Counted from the first letter of the stretch, positions 32,973 to 42,120 are shown. The stretch is 64,000 nt of DNA from Vibrio metoecus (GCF_009665255.1 NZ_CP035686.1:434001-498000); one strand, 5' to 3'. Notes: generated by a model not told the origin, from the sequence alone. Program-made: numbers and translations.

Positions 32973-34082
32973 ATGCCAATTAGTACCCCACAAGAAATTA
33001 TTGAAGATATCCGTCAGGGCAAAATGGTCATCCTGATGGACGATGAAGATCGTGAAAATGAAGGTGATTTGATCATGGCGGCGGAGCATATCACGCCAGC
33101 GGCAATCAACTTTATGGCGACTCATGGTCGTGGCCTGATCTGTTTAACCATGACTAAAGAGCGTTGCCGCCGTTTGGGCTTAAATCCTATGGTGCAGGAC
33201 AATAATGCGCAGTACACCACCAATTTCACCGTCTCGATTGAAGCGGCGGAAGGGGTGACGACGGGCATTTCGGCGGCGGATCGTGCACGTACTGTGCAAG
33301 CCGCGGTAGCCAAAGAGGCGAAAGCGGCAGACTTGGTTCAGCCAGGCCATATTTTCCCTCTCGCGGCGCAAGAAGGTGGGGTGCTGACGCGTGCTGGTCA
33401 CACTGAAGCGGGCTGTGATTTAGCTCGCTTGGCAGGGTTTGAGCCTGCTTCGGTGATTGTGGAAATTCTTAATGATGATGGCACCATGGCGCGTCGTCCG
33501 GATTTAGAAGTGTTCGCTGAAAAACACGGTTTGAAGCTTGGTACGATTGCAGACTTAATTGAATACCGCAACCACACCGAAACCACCATTGAGCGCGTGG
33601 CGCAATGCAAATTGCCGACCGAATACGGTGAGTTTGAACTGGTGACTTACCGCGACATCATCGATAAGCAAATTCACTTCGCACTGCGCAAAGGGGATGT
33701 CACTACATCGCCCACTTTGGTGCGTGTGCATTTGCAAGATACCTTTACCGATTTGCTACACAGTGACCGTACCGCCGAGCGTAGTTGGACGCTGACTACC
33801 GCCATGCAGCGTATTGGTCAAGAAGGTGGGGTGTTGGTAATTCTTGGTAATGAAGAGTCAAGCGATCTACTTCTGCACCGCGTGAAAATGTTTGAGCTGC
33901 AAGATAAAGGTGAAGCACCGGCAATGGCGAAAAAGCAAGGCACTTCGCGCCGTGTGGGTGTGGGTTCACAAATCCTTGCCGATCTAGGGGTTAAGGAGAT
34001 GCGTTTGCTCTCTTCGCCGAACAAAAAATACCACGCATTGGGCGGTTTTGGTCTCAATGTAGTCGAATATGTCTGTGAATAA
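32973..34082 (+). CDS. ribBX: DHBP synthase fused to a degenerate GTP cyclohydrolase II domain (RibBX)
   Basis: A 369-residue fusion. Residues 1-205 are 3,4-dihydroxy-2-butanone 4-phosphate synthase, with DDEDRENEGDL, THGRGLICLTM and HTEAGCDLARLAG. Residues 206-369 resemble GTP cyclohydrolase II (RibA), but the zinc site of RibA, normally three Cys in a GECL...CDCG segment, is here DTFTDLLHSDRTAERSW with no Cys. So GTP cyclohydrolase activity is not expected. The RibBX type, with a non-catalytic RibX half, has been described in other proteobacteria. A separate RibA elsewhere in the genome would be required. Confidence 0.85.
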   Translation: MPISTPQEIIEDIRQGKMVILMDDEDRENEGDLIMAAEHITPAAINFMATHGRGLICLTMTKERCRRLGLNPMVQDNNAQYTTNFTVSIEAAEGVTTGISAADRARTVQAAVAKEAKAADLVQPGHIFPLAAQEGGVLTRAGHTEAGCDLARLAGFEPASVIVEILNDDGTMARRPDLEVFAEKHGLKLGTIADLIEYRNHTETTIERVAQCKLPTEYGEFELVTYRDIIDKQIHFALRKGDVTTSPTLVRVHLQDTFTDLLHSDRTAERSWTLTTAMQRIGQEGGVLVILGNEESSDLLLHRVKMFELQDKGEAPAMAKKQGTSRRVGVGSQILADLGVKEMRLLSSPNKKYHALGGFGLNVVEYVCE

Positions 34083-34172
34083 TCACAGCAAATTGCCGGT
34101 TTGCCGCGTGTTGCCTTGAAGGTGGGGCGCGGCTTTTAGCCCAAATTTCTGTTAGATATTGCTCACAAAATT

Positions 34173-34182
34173 GTGCTAGAAT
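34173..34182 (+). promoter_or_regulatory. Possible extended -10 promoter before ribH
   Basis: TGC-TAGAAT (TAGAAT at 34177-34182) about 40 bases before the ribH ATG, in the 140-base gap after ribBX. There is no good -35. It could give ribH-nusB extra transcription. I see no FMN riboswitch in the gap. Confidence 0.3.
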
Positions 34183-34222
34183 CCGGCGATTCTCACTTGA
34201 TGAACAGAGTTAAAGGAAAGCT

Positions 34223-34693
34223 ATGAAAGTGATCGAGGGTGGTTTCCCAGCACCAAATGCGAAAATTGCGATTGTGATTTCTCGTTTCAACAGTTTTATC
34301 AATGAAAGTTTACTGTCTGGTGCCATCGATACTCTTAAGCGTCACGGTCAGATCAGTGATGACAACATTACTGTCGTTCGTTGCCCAGGTGCGGTTGAGT
34401 TGCCATTGGTAGCCCAACGCGTTGCAAAAACAGGCGACTACGATGCGATTGTCTCTCTGGGTTGTGTGATCCGTGGTGGTACGCCTCACTTTGACTACGT
34501 TTGCAGTGAAATGAATAAAGGTCTGGCACAAGTGTCTCTGGAATTTAGTATTCCAGTCGCATTCGGTGTGTTGACTGTTGATACTATCGATCAAGCTATT
34601 GAACGCGCAGGAACCAAGGCTGGTAATAAGGGTGCTGAAGCAGCACTGAGCGCACTTGAGATGATTAACGTTCTTTCTGAAATTGATTCCTAA
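34223..34693 (+). CDS. ribH: 6,7-dimethyl-8-ribityllumazine synthase
   Basis: A 156-residue lumazine synthase, the last-but-one step of riboflavin synthesis. Family motifs are VISRFNSFINESLL near residue 14, RCPGAVELP near 55 and GCVIRGGTPHFDYV near 82, with the His of HFDYV close to the catalytic His. AAAGGAAA precedes the ATG. The stop overlaps the nusB start by one base (TAATG), so the pair is coupled. Confidence 0.95.
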   Translation: MKVIEGGFPAPNAKIAIVISRFNSFINESLLSGAIDTLKRHGQISDDNITVVRCPGAVELPLVAQRVAKTGDYDAIVSLGCVIRGGTPHFDYVCSEMNKGLAQVSLEFSIPVAFGVLTVDTIDQAIERAGTKAGNKGAEAALSALEMINVLSEIDS

Positions 34694-35163
34694 TGGGGGC
34701 CAGTGTGAAACCAGCCGCACGTCGTAATGCACGTCAATTTGCGCTACAAGCAATTTATTCATGGCAAATTACTAAAGAGAATGTTGCGACTATTGAAGAG
34801 CAATTTCTAACCAGCGGTAAGTACGATGAAGAAGAACATCGTGCCGCTGAGCCAGCTCTTGCTGCTCCTGAAACCGATGTTTCTTATTTCCGTGACCTGT
34901 TAGCCGGTGTGGTTTTGAACCATACTGAACTAGACAGCAAACTGCGTCCTTTTGTTTCTCGTCCAATGCAAGATCTGGACATGATGGAACTGGCGCTGCT
35001 GCGTTTGGCCATGTACGAAATGACGCGTCGTGAAGACGTACCATACAAAGTCGTGATTAACGAGGCGATTGAACTGGCAAAAGTATTTGCCGCTGAAGAT
35101 AGCCATAAATTCGTTAACGGTGTATTGGATAAAGCCGCACCGCACGTACGTAAGAAAGCGTAA
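34693..35163 (+). CDS. nusB: Transcription antitermination factor NusB
   Basis: A 156-residue helical NusB, which binds S10 and boxA RNA in rRNA antitermination. It has KPAARRNARQFALQAIYSWQ at the N-terminus, and family length. The ATG overlaps the ribH stop; a GTG at 34705 is also in frame and closer to the usual start of NusB. ribH-nusB pairing is common in proteobacteria. A strong terminator follows. Confidence 0.93.
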   Translation: MGASVKPAARRNARQFALQAIYSWQITKENVATIEEQFLTSGKYDEEEHRAAEPALAAPETDVSYFRDLLAGVVLNHTELDSKLRPFVSRPMQDLDMMELALLRLAMYEMTRREDVPYKVVINEAIELAKVFAAEDSHKFVNGVLDKAAPHVRKKA

Positions 35164-35178
35164 TTCGTTTTCCACTAG

Positions 35179-35204
35179 AAGGTCAGCAGTTGCTGACCTT
35201 TTTT
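35179..35204 (+). terminator. Terminator after nusB
   Basis: Stem AAGGTCAGCA/TGCTGACCTT with T residues after it. Confidence 0.85.
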
Positions 35205-35251
35205 CTTAATAAGCTGCTGCTTCTGTTGGCTTAATTAACCAAAGAGTCTGG

Positions 35252-36229
35252 ATGATGTTTGGTGAATTTAATTTAATCGATAAATACTTTTCTAACCGAC
35301 AACCACAACGCAAAGATGTGCATTTAGCGTTGGGGGATGATTGTGCGATTGTTAAAGTTCCTGAAAACTCACGAGTGGCGATCAGTACGGACACCTTAGT
35401 GGCGGGAACTCATTTTTTAGCTGAAGCGAATCCAGCATGGGTTGCGCATAAAGCGTTGGCTTCTAACATCAGTGATCTGGCGGCGATGGGCGCGACACCG
35501 GCTTGGGTTTCCCTTGCTCTCACTTTGCCTGAAATCGATGAGGCGTGGCTAAAACCTTTCTGCGATGCCTTTTTCGAGTTAGCCAATTACTACAATGTGC
35601 AGCTAATTGGTGGTGACACCACCAAAGGTCCGCTCAGTATTACTCTGACGGTGCAGGGTTTTTTGCCTAAAGAGCAAGCCATGTTGCGCAGTGGAGCGAA
35701 AGTCGGTGATTGGCTGTATGTCACTGGTGATCTTGGCGATAGCCAAGCGGGGTTGGATGTGATTTTGCACCCTGAAAAGCGCCAATTGCCATTTGCAGAG
35801 ATTTTAGAGCAGCGCCATTACCTTTCGACACCACGGATTGTTGCTGGGCAAGCCTTGGTGCATTTGGCTTCTTCGGCGATTGATATTTCCGATGGCTTGA
35901 TCGCCGATCTGTCGCATATCATGCAGCGTTCACATGTTGGGGCGAGTATTGATGTGAGTTTATTACCTCTCTCGAAAGAGTTATTACAGTTTGTGGATGA
36001 TGCCACTACAGCTCAGCAATATGCGCTGACCAGCGGTGAAGAGTACGAACTCTGCTTTACCATACCAGAAGAGAATCGCGGATCATTAGAAAATGCCTTG
36101 GCTCACTGTGGTACTAAAGTGACTTGTATCGGTCAGATTCGCCCAGCAGGCACTTTTGATCTGCATAATCAGGGTAAAAAGCTCAACTGGCAATTGGCAG
36201 GGTATGATCATTTTAAGGTGAAATCATGA
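35252..36229 (+). CDS. thiL: Thiamine-monophosphate kinase
   Basis: A 325-residue kinase of the PurM/ThiL fold that makes thiamine diphosphate from thiamine monophosphate. It has GEFNLIDKYF at the N-terminus, the glycine-rich GDDCAIV, and DLAAMGATPAWVSLALTLP. Two ATG codons (35252, 35255) are adjacent; the start cannot be separated by a ribosome site. It overlaps pgpA by 4 bases (ATGA). Confidence 0.93.
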   Translation: MMFGEFNLIDKYFSNRQPQRKDVHLALGDDCAIVKVPENSRVAISTDTLVAGTHFLAEANPAWVAHKALASNISDLAAMGATPAWVSLALTLPEIDEAWLKPFCDAFFELANYYNVQLIGGDTTKGPLSITLTVQGFLPKEQAMLRSGAKVGDWLYVTGDLGDSQAGLDVILHPEKRQLPFAEILEQRHYLSTPRIVAGQALVHLASSAIDISDGLIADLSHIMQRSHVGASIDVSLLPLSKELLQFVDDATTAQQYALTSGEEYELCFTIPEENRGSLENALAHCGTKVTCIGQIRPAGTFDLHNQGKKLNWQLAGYDHFKVKS

Positions 36230-36732
36230 GTGATCCGCGCAGCAAAATATCATTAAGTAATCCTTGGCATTTGCTCGCAACGGGCTTTGGTAGTGGCTTA
36301 TCTCCTGTGGTTCCCGGCACTATGGGGACCTTAGCTTCTGTGCCGTTTTATCTTGTGTTGGCGCAACTCCCATTCACACTGTATTTGGTGGTGATTGTGG
36401 CAGCCAGCCTCATCGGGATTAAAATTTGCCAAGTAACCTCTGATGATATGAAGGTGCATGATCACGGTTCGATTGTCTGGGATGAATTTGCCGGATTCTG
36501 GATCACCATGTTGATTGTGCCTTTATGCCAATTGCCCGTTTTTGACTGGAAATGGTTAGTCACTGGTTTTGTGCTGTTTCGCTTTTTCGACATGCTTAAA
36601 CCTTGGCCAATCAGCTGGTTGGATAAACGTGTGCACGGCGGTTTCGGCATCATGATTGATGATTTAGTGGCTGGTGTGATGGCGGCGATCAGTTTAGCGG
36701 CCATCGGGCACTGGCTCGGTTGGAGTCTTTAG
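36226..36732 (+). CDS. pgpA: Phosphatidylglycerophosphatase A
   Basis: A 168-residue membrane phosphatase that makes phosphatidylglycerol from its phosphate precursor. It has about four hydrophobic segments, with HDHGSIVWDEFAGFWI and FRFFDMLKPWPISWLDKRVHGGFGIMIDDLVAG carrying conserved Asp and Glu. It overlaps thiL by 4 bases, the usual thiL-pgpA order. Confidence 0.93.
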   Translation: MSDPRSKISLSNPWHLLATGFGSGLSPVVPGTMGTLASVPFYLVLAQLPFTLYLVVIVAASLIGIKICQVTSDDMKVHDHGSIVWDEFAGFWITMLIVPLCQLPVFDWKWLVTGFVLFRFFDMLKPWPISWLDKRVHGGFGIMIDDLVAGVMAAISLAAIGHWLGWSL

Positions 36733-36736
36733 TCTG

Positions 36737-36758
36737 CAGGTTCCCAAAGGGGAACCTG
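36737..36758. terminator. Hairpin between pgpA and yaeH
   Basis: Perfect 9-bp stem CAGGTTCCC/GGGAACCTG with an AAAG loop between convergent genes. There is no T run on either strand, so it is only a probable terminator or 3' stabiliser. Confidence 0.5.
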
Positions 36759-36764
36759 ACTTGG

Positions 36765-37148
36765 CTAATTAAGTTTTTCTAAATCCGCTTCAATTTCTGC
36801 AATTTTGCTGGCGACTACTTTTTCTAAGTGGCGTAAATCATTAAGAATTTTCTGTTTTACGTCCACTTCGCCCATCACTTCAGGTTTTGTGATCTTATTC
36901 AGTTCATCAATCACTAGCGTCAAATTACGATTAATTTCAGTCACTTCTTTGTATTGATGACTACCACTGTCCACCAATACATTTTTGATCTGTCTTGGAT
37001 ACTTAAACTTAACGCTTTTTGCGAACAGTTCGCCTTTTTGCTTTTTGAAGTAGATTTTTAACACGTCTTTATGCGCTTCTTGGCGCAGCGAATAACGTTC
37101 AATCTGCGTTGGTTCATTAATACCCAAGCCGACGAGATGGGGAAACAT
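36765..37148 (-). CDS. yaeH: YaeH family protein (UPF0325), function unknown
   Basis: A 127-residue protein close in length to E. coli YaeH (128). It matches YaeH in ERYSLRQEAHKDVLKIYF, AKSVKFKYPRQ and LNDLRHLEKVV at the end. I start it at ATG 37148, where AGAGG lies 6 bases upstream, not at the longer in-frame ATG at 37265. The C-terminal part looks coiled. Function is unknown. In E. coli it is also near glnD and map. Confidence 0.88.
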   Translation of the reverse strand: MFPHLVGLGINEPTQIERYSLRQEAHKDVLKIYFKKQKGELFAKSVKFKYPRQIKNVLVDSGSHQYKEVTEINRNLTLVIDELNKITKPEVMGEVDVKQKILNDLRHLEKVVASKIAEIEADLEKLN

Positions 37149-37342
37149 AGGCAACCTCTTAGTCAAAATAACCTGTTTACCATCACTGAGCACAAGCATA
37201 TGTTTGTCAAACTCGTGATGGACTCTATTCACTTTAGCAGCAGGTTGATGTGCCTGACAGTTCAATAGGTTAAGTTGTGCTCAAGATCCCACCTAATCTC
37301 GTCAGGCATTTAAAGCTCAATCGCCCGCTGTTCGGTACGAGG

Positions 37343-39973
37343 TTATTGTGCACTAGGTGCAAGTTGAGAGACATTTTCGATCAATTTCTCGCGCAGTAAC
37401 TGCTCTTCCTCTTCATTAAGGCGAGCACCTTGTGAATTGGTCAGAATAAATAAATCCTCTGCTCTTTCCCCAATAGTAGTGATTTTCGCTGCATGTAAGT
37501 CGAGATTGAGCTCTGCAAATGTTGCACCGACAGTGGCGAGTAAACCCGGAGTATCGAGAGCAACCAATTCCATTAAGGTGCGTTTTTTACTCTTAGTGGG
37601 GAGAAAATCCACCTGAGTTTTGACCTTAAAGTGCTGCAAGTTACGTGGAATACGCCGCACTTTTAATGTGGTTGGGCGGCCATCTTCTAGCACATGCACG
37701 AGATGACGAATAAGAGCTTGGTGGCGATCTTCTTCAATCGCTTGTCCGTTTTGATCGAGCACCATAAAGGTATCAAGTACGTACCCATCTTTACTCGCCA
37801 TGATCTGAGCATCGTGTACGTTTAGGTTGCGTCGGTCGAGTTCGGCAACCACGGTCGCGAACAGCGCGGCTTGATCTTTGGTATACACAAAGACTTCAGT
37901 CCCCCCACGGGTGGCTTTTTTGCTAATGAGCACCAAGGGTTTGCTGCTGTCTTCATGGCGCAGTAAATGGGAGCAGTGCCAAGCTATCTGTTTATGGGTG
38001 TGGCGTAGGAAGTAATCGGCTTTAAAGCGTTGCCACAGCACTTCAATTTCTCGGCTAGTGAAGCCTTCTTTGCGTAGCAGGGCGGAGGCCATTTGCTGGT
38101 TGTGGCGAATTCGCTCACGAATATCAACCGGATTTTCTAAGCCGCGGCGTAAAGCCCGTTGTGTAGAGTAAAACAGCTCCGCCAGTAGCGTACGTTTCCA
38201 ACTGTTCCAAAGTTCCGGGTTGGTGGCGCAGATGTCAGCCACGGTGAGGCACACTAAGTATTCCAAACGTTCTTCATCACGCACTTTTTTGGCAAATTCG
38301 ATGATCACATCTGGGTCGTAAATATCACGTCGCTGAGCGGTGACCGACATCAACAGATGATTTTTAACCAACCACGCGACGAGTTTTGCTTCTGGTTTAG
38401 ATAAGCCATGTTCAATACAGAAATCAAAGGCTTCATCCGCCCCGATGTCGGAGTGATCGCCACCACGGCCTTTGCCGATGTCATGGAAAATCGCGGCGAG
38501 AATTAATAGCTCTTTTTTCTGAATTTTAGGATAAATTTCACAGCAGATCGGGTGTCTTTCGTGGTTTTTTATATCGCTAAATAGATGGATGTGCTTGAGC
38601 AAACGTACACTGTGTTCATCGACAGTGTACACGTGGAATAGGTCGAACTGCATCTGGCCGACAATTTGATGCCATTGCGGTAGATAAGCGGCCAATACGC
38701 CGAGTTTATGCATTTGGCTAAAGGCTTTATGTAACGCATTGGGATGACGCACCAGTTCGATAAATTTCTCCCGCGCCACAGGAATGGTGTGCAGGAATTT
38801 ATTTAAACGACGTCGAGCGGTGCGCAATTGGCGCATGGTCGCAGGTGCTACCGATTCGATGGTGGAATCGTTCGCCATATGCAAAAACATATCCAGAATC
38901 GTTTCTGGGCGCGCTTGAAATAAGGCTGGTTTACGTGCCTCAATCATGTTGCCTCGGCGCTGAAAATCCTCATCAATAATGATTGCATCTTCTTCTTCCC
39001 CGTTATTGAGGATCGCTTTATCGAAGATTTTTAGCAGCATTTTGTTCAGTTCTGCCACGCGACGTAATGTGCGAAAGAACTCTTTCATCATCATTTCTAC
39101 GCCACGATTACCTTCTCCAAAATAGCCTAGATGACGAGCGACTTGAACTTGATGAGCAAATGTCAGGCGGTTGTCGTAACGTTTCAGCTCAATATGCAGT
39201 GCAAAACGTACGCGCCACAGAAAATCTTGGCACTCAACCAACTCACGGTATTCCGCATCAGTGAGAAAGCCAAAGCGGCTCATTTCATATAAGGAGGTTG
39301 CCCCGAAGTGGCGACGAGCAACCCAGCTTAGGGTATGAATATCGCGCAACCCGCCGGGCGTTGATTTAATATCGGGTTCTAAATTGTAGGTAGTGTCGTG
39401 ATAACGGGCGTGACGCTCTTTTTGTTCTTGCACTTTGGCCTGATAGAACACTTCACTGGGCCAAAACGATTCAGAATGAATCACCATTTTTAAGTGATGG
39501 AACGTCTCTTCACACCCACAAAGTAAACGCGCTTCTTGTAAGTTAGTTGCGACGGTTAAGTCGGCCTTACCGATTTCAGCACACTGTTCAACCGTACGAA
39601 CCGCATGACCAATCTCTAATTTTAAATCCCATAATAGAGTTAAAAATTGGCTGATCTTGCTCGCGACTTGATCACTGAGCGGCTGCTGAGAAAGCACCAA
39701 TAAGTCAATGTCAGAAAGGGGGTGCAGCTCACCGCGACCATAACCACCGACTGCAACTAAACTCACTTCGAGCAGTTCATCAAACCCAAAAGATTGCCAT
39801 AGGCGATGCAGCAACAAATCCATGTATTCTGAGCGGCCTAAGACCAAATCTGTCACAGGGTGGTGATCGAAAAACTCCTGTTTCTGATATTCCGTAAAAC
39901 TTTCCAGTTGTTGCTTTAAACTCTCAACGGTCAGTTGTGATTCTTGAAGTGTAAGGGGCGATTGATACAGCAT
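37343..39973 (-). CDS. glnD: Bifunctional [protein-PII] uridylyltransferase/uridylyl-removing enzyme GlnD
   Basis: An 876-residue nitrogen sensor. The N-terminal nucleotidyltransferase (about 1-345) has GGYGRGELHPLSDIDLL. The central HD domain (about 460-590) has HDIGKGRGGDHS and removes UMP. Two ACT domains (about 700-880) bind glutamine. It adds or removes UMP on PII proteins, such as GlnB of this window, according to glutamine. I start it at ATG 39973; an upstream in-frame ATG adds five residues. The 194-base gap to yaeH holds no clear feature. Confidence 0.95.
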   Translation of the reverse strand: MLYQSPLTLQESQLTVESLKQQLESFTEYQKQEFFDHHPVTDLVLGRSEYMDLLLHRLWQSFGFDELLEVSLVAVGGYGRGELHPLSDIDLLVLSQQPLSDQVASKISQFLTLLWDLKLEIGHAVRTVEQCAEIGKADLTVATNLQEARLLCGCEETFHHLKMVIHSESFWPSEVFYQAKVQEQKERHARYHDTTYNLEPDIKSTPGGLRDIHTLSWVARRHFGATSLYEMSRFGFLTDAEYRELVECQDFLWRVRFALHIELKRYDNRLTFAHQVQVARHLGYFGEGNRGVEMMMKEFFRTLRRVAELNKMLLKIFDKAILNNGEEEDAIIIDEDFQRRGNMIEARKPALFQARPETILDMFLHMANDSTIESVAPATMRQLRTARRRLNKFLHTIPVAREKFIELVRHPNALHKAFSQMHKLGVLAAYLPQWHQIVGQMQFDLFHVYTVDEHSVRLLKHIHLFSDIKNHERHPICCEIYPKIQKKELLILAAIFHDIGKGRGGDHSDIGADEAFDFCIEHGLSKPEAKLVAWLVKNHLLMSVTAQRRDIYDPDVIIEFAKKVRDEERLEYLVCLTVADICATNPELWNSWKRTLLAELFYSTQRALRRGLENPVDIRERIRHNQQMASALLRKEGFTSREIEVLWQRFKADYFLRHTHKQIAWHCSHLLRHEDSSKPLVLISKKATRGGTEVFVYTKDQAALFATVVAELDRRNLNVHDAQIMASKDGYVLDTFMVLDQNGQAIEEDRHQALIRHLVHVLEDGRPTTLKVRRIPRNLQHFKVKTQVDFLPTKSKKRTLMELVALDTPGLLATVGATFAELNLDLHAAKITTIGERAEDLFILTNSQGARLNEEEEQLLREKLIENVSQLAPSAQ

Positions 39974-40032
39974 AGCGCGTCCATGCAAGCGTTAACACGA
40001 ATAGAGCCAATCTAGCAGATGGCAGCAGATAA

Positions 40033-40063
40033 AAAAATATCCCTGACCGGCAGGGATATTTTT
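40033..40063 (-). terminator. Terminator between map and glnD
   Basis: Perfect 13-bp stem AAAAATATCCCTG/CAGGGATATTTTT with loop ACCGG; A/T-rich on both sides, so it can act in either direction. It ends map transcription. Confidence 0.85.
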
Positions 40064-40077
40064 CAGCGTTGAAGAGC

Positions 40078-40920
40078 TTAAGCGTTGTTAAGCAAACGCG
40101 GCAGTGTTTCATCTTTACGCAGGGTTAAGATCTCGCAGCCAGTGGCCGTAACGAGAATAGTGTGTTCCCATTGTGCAGATTTTTTACCGTCGGCGGTGTA
40201 AACCGTCCAACTGTCTTCATCATCAAGGCGGCAGCCAAATTTACCGGCGTTGATCATCGGCTCGATGGTGAAAATCATCCCTTCACGCAACACGGTGCGA
40301 TCACTGTTTTTGTAGTGCACCACTTGCGGCTCTTCATGGAACTCAGCACCAATGCCGTGACCACAGTAATCACGCACGATAGAAAACTTAAAGCGTGGAT
40401 TATTTTTGTTGTTGGTCTTGATGTGTTTTTCAATCGTGCTACCAATTTCGCCAAGTTGCACGCCTGGTTTAACTTGTTTTAGAGCCAAGTACAGACATTC
40501 TTGTGCCACATGACACAGGCGCTTGTCTTCGAGTGACACCTCACCAATCATGAACATTTTTGATGTATCGCCGTGGTAACCGTCTTTGATCACCGTAATG
40601 TCAATATTGAGGATGTCGCCGTCACGCAGTACCGCAGGACGCTGCAGTTGGCCGAAGTAAGAATCTTCACTGGCTGGAATACCATGACAGACAATATGGT
40701 TGATCGACGTACAAATCGATTTTGGAAAACCGTGATAATTCAGTGGTGCCGGAATCGCGCCTTGAACCTCAGTAATGTACTTATGACATATCTGATCCAG
40801 CTCTTCAGTGGTCACGCCTGCTTTCACATGAGGTTCAATCATTTCTAGAACTTCAGCGGCTAAGCGGCCCGCAACGCGCATTTTTTCAATTTCTACGGCA
40901 TTCTTGATTTTTATAGACAT
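40078..40920 (-). CDS. map: Methionine aminopeptidase, type I
   Basis: A 280-residue enzyme that removes the initiator Met from nascent proteins. Metal ligands are in NIDITVIKDGYHGD, GHGIGAEFHEEP, FTIEPMIN and QWEHTILVT. The family is about 264 residues in E. coli, so this one has a slightly longer C-terminus. It diverges from rpsB, as in E. coli. Confidence 0.95.
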   Translation of the reverse strand: MSIKIKNAVEIEKMRVAGRLAAEVLEMIEPHVKAGVTTEELDQICHKYITEVQGAIPAPLNYHGFPKSICTSINHIVCHGIPASEDSYFGQLQRPAVLRDGDILNIDITVIKDGYHGDTSKMFMIGEVSLEDKRLCHVAQECLYLALKQVKPGVQLGEIGSTIEKHIKTNNKNNPRFKFSIVRDYCGHGIGAEFHEEPQVVHYKNSDRTVLREGMIFTIEPMINAGKFGCRLDDEDSWTVYTADGKKSAQWEHTILVTATGCEILTLRKDETLPRLLNNA

Positions 40921-41091
40921 CGGCTTTCTCTACTGACTTGTGAGCACACAAGGTGCTAGTAGCGCTATTGTAACAATGGACAGATGAAGCGCAAGAAAAC
41001 AGTCAGTCTTGAGCTAGAAACGATGGGGAATTGGCTCATCGCAGATCGACTTCCGACGAATTTTTTCTAGCCACACAGGGGCAAAATATGG

Positions 41092-41102
41092 TATAAAGCG
41101 CG
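41092..41102 (+). promoter_or_regulatory. -10 element of rpsB with GC-rich discriminator
   Basis: TATAAA (41092-41097) is followed by GCGCGCC, the GC-rich discriminator typical of stringently controlled ribosomal promoters. The -35 is not clear. The 343-base region between map and rpsB otherwise holds the rpsB leader and the map promoter. Confidence 0.4.
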
Positions 41103-41175
41103 CCGGAATCCGGGTCCTTGTTCTCCTTGTCGGCGAAAAGGATTGGGAACCGCAAACCTAATTGTTTAAATCACA

Positions 41176-41235
41176 CACATTCCGACACGTGTTCCGGGGT
41201 GCTCCAATTGAGGAGTCGGATATACGGGGAATGTG
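41176..41235 (+). promoter_or_regulatory. rpsB leader: rpsB leader structure, probable S2 autoregulation site
   Basis: CACATTCCGAC (41176-41186) pairs on its 3' side with GTCGGA (41215-41220) and ATGTG (41231-41235), separated by a bulge, and encloses CTCC/GGAG. It lies 28 bases before the rpsB ATG. Gammaproteobacterial rpsB mRNAs carry a conserved 5' structure through which S2 represses rpsB-tsf; the position fits, though I cannot align it here. Confidence 0.55.
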
Positions 41236-41263
41236 GAGGCCTAACCCCATAGAGGAATTTAAA

Positions 41264-41989
41264 ATGGCATCTGTATCAATGCGCGATATGCTGACAGCGG
41301 GCGTACACTTCGGTCACCAAACTCGTTACTGGAACCCAAAAATGAAGCAATTCATTTTCGGTGCTCGTAACCGCGTTCACATCATCAACCTAGAAAAAAC
41401 TGTACCAATGTTCAACGAAGCTCTAGCTGAGCTGGCAAAAGTTGGCGAGAAAAAAGGTAAAGTTCTGTTCGTAGGTACTAAGCGCGCTGCATCTGAGTCT
41501 GTTAAAGAAGCTGCTCTAGCAAGCAACCAATACTACGTTAACAACCGCTGGTTGGGCGGTATGCTGACTAACTGGAAAACTGTTCGTCAGTCAATCAAGC
41601 GTCTGAAAGAGCTGGAAGTTCAATCAACTGACGGTACTTTTGACAAGCTGACTAAGAAAGAAGCTCTAATGCGCACTCGCGAAATGGAGAAACTTGAAAA
41701 GTCTCTTGGTGGTATCAAAGATATGGGCGGCCTGCCTGACGCTCTGTTCGTAATCGACGCAGATCACGAGCACATCGCTATCAAAGAAGCGAACAACCTA
41801 GGTATTCCAGTATTTGCTGTTGTTGATACTAACTCTAGCCCAGACGGCGTTGACTACATCATCCCAGGTAACGACGACGCGATCCGCGCTGTTCAACTGT
41901 ACCTGAATGCGGCTGCTGCTTCGATCAATGAAGGTCGTAACAAAGACGCTGTTGTAGCTGAAAAAGACGGTTTCGTAGAAGCGGAATAA
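41264..41989 (+). CDS. rpsB: 30S ribosomal protein S2
   Basis: A 241-residue ribosomal protein, same length as in E. coli. It opens MASVSMRDMLTAGVHFGHQTRYWNP and contains NNRWLGGMLTNW and GIPVFAVVDTNSSPDG, all family landmarks. I start it at ATG 41264 with GAGG upstream; the frame stays open 34 codons further upstream, but that part is the leader RNA. The codon usage is that of a highly expressed gene. tsf follows after a hairpin. Confidence 0.97.
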   Translation: MASVSMRDMLTAGVHFGHQTRYWNPKMKQFIFGARNRVHIINLEKTVPMFNEALAELAKVGEKKGKVLFVGTKRAASESVKEAALASNQYYVNNRWLGGMLTNWKTVRQSIKRLKELEVQSTDGTFDKLTKKEALMRTREMEKLEKSLGGIKDMGGLPDALFVIDADHEHIAIKEANNLGIPVFAVVDTNSSPDGVDYIIPGNDDAIRAVQLYLNAAAASINEGRNKDAVVAEKDGFVEAE

Positions 41990-42056
41990 TCTCGGCTCTG
42001 AGTGAAACTTAGGCTATCTGCCATAATTGTGCAGCATAGACCAAGTTATAGTTAGC

Positions 42057-42090
42057 ATTGGGGGCCGATAATGTAGGCCCTCAATTTTTA
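42057..42090 (+). terminator. Attenuator-like hairpin between rpsB and tsf
   Basis: 10-bp stem ATTGGGGGCC/GGCCCTCAAT (one G-T pair) followed by TTTTTA. It should lower read-through from rpsB to tsf, and could help set the S2-to-EF-Ts ratio. Confidence 0.6.
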
Positions 42091-42120
42091 CCCAATCCAG
42101 AATTAACTGAGGAATAGAGA

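Noticed and set aside
34083..34222. FMN riboswitch in the rib operon
   Set aside because: The 140-base gap before ribH and the region before ribD lack the conserved RFN-element segments.
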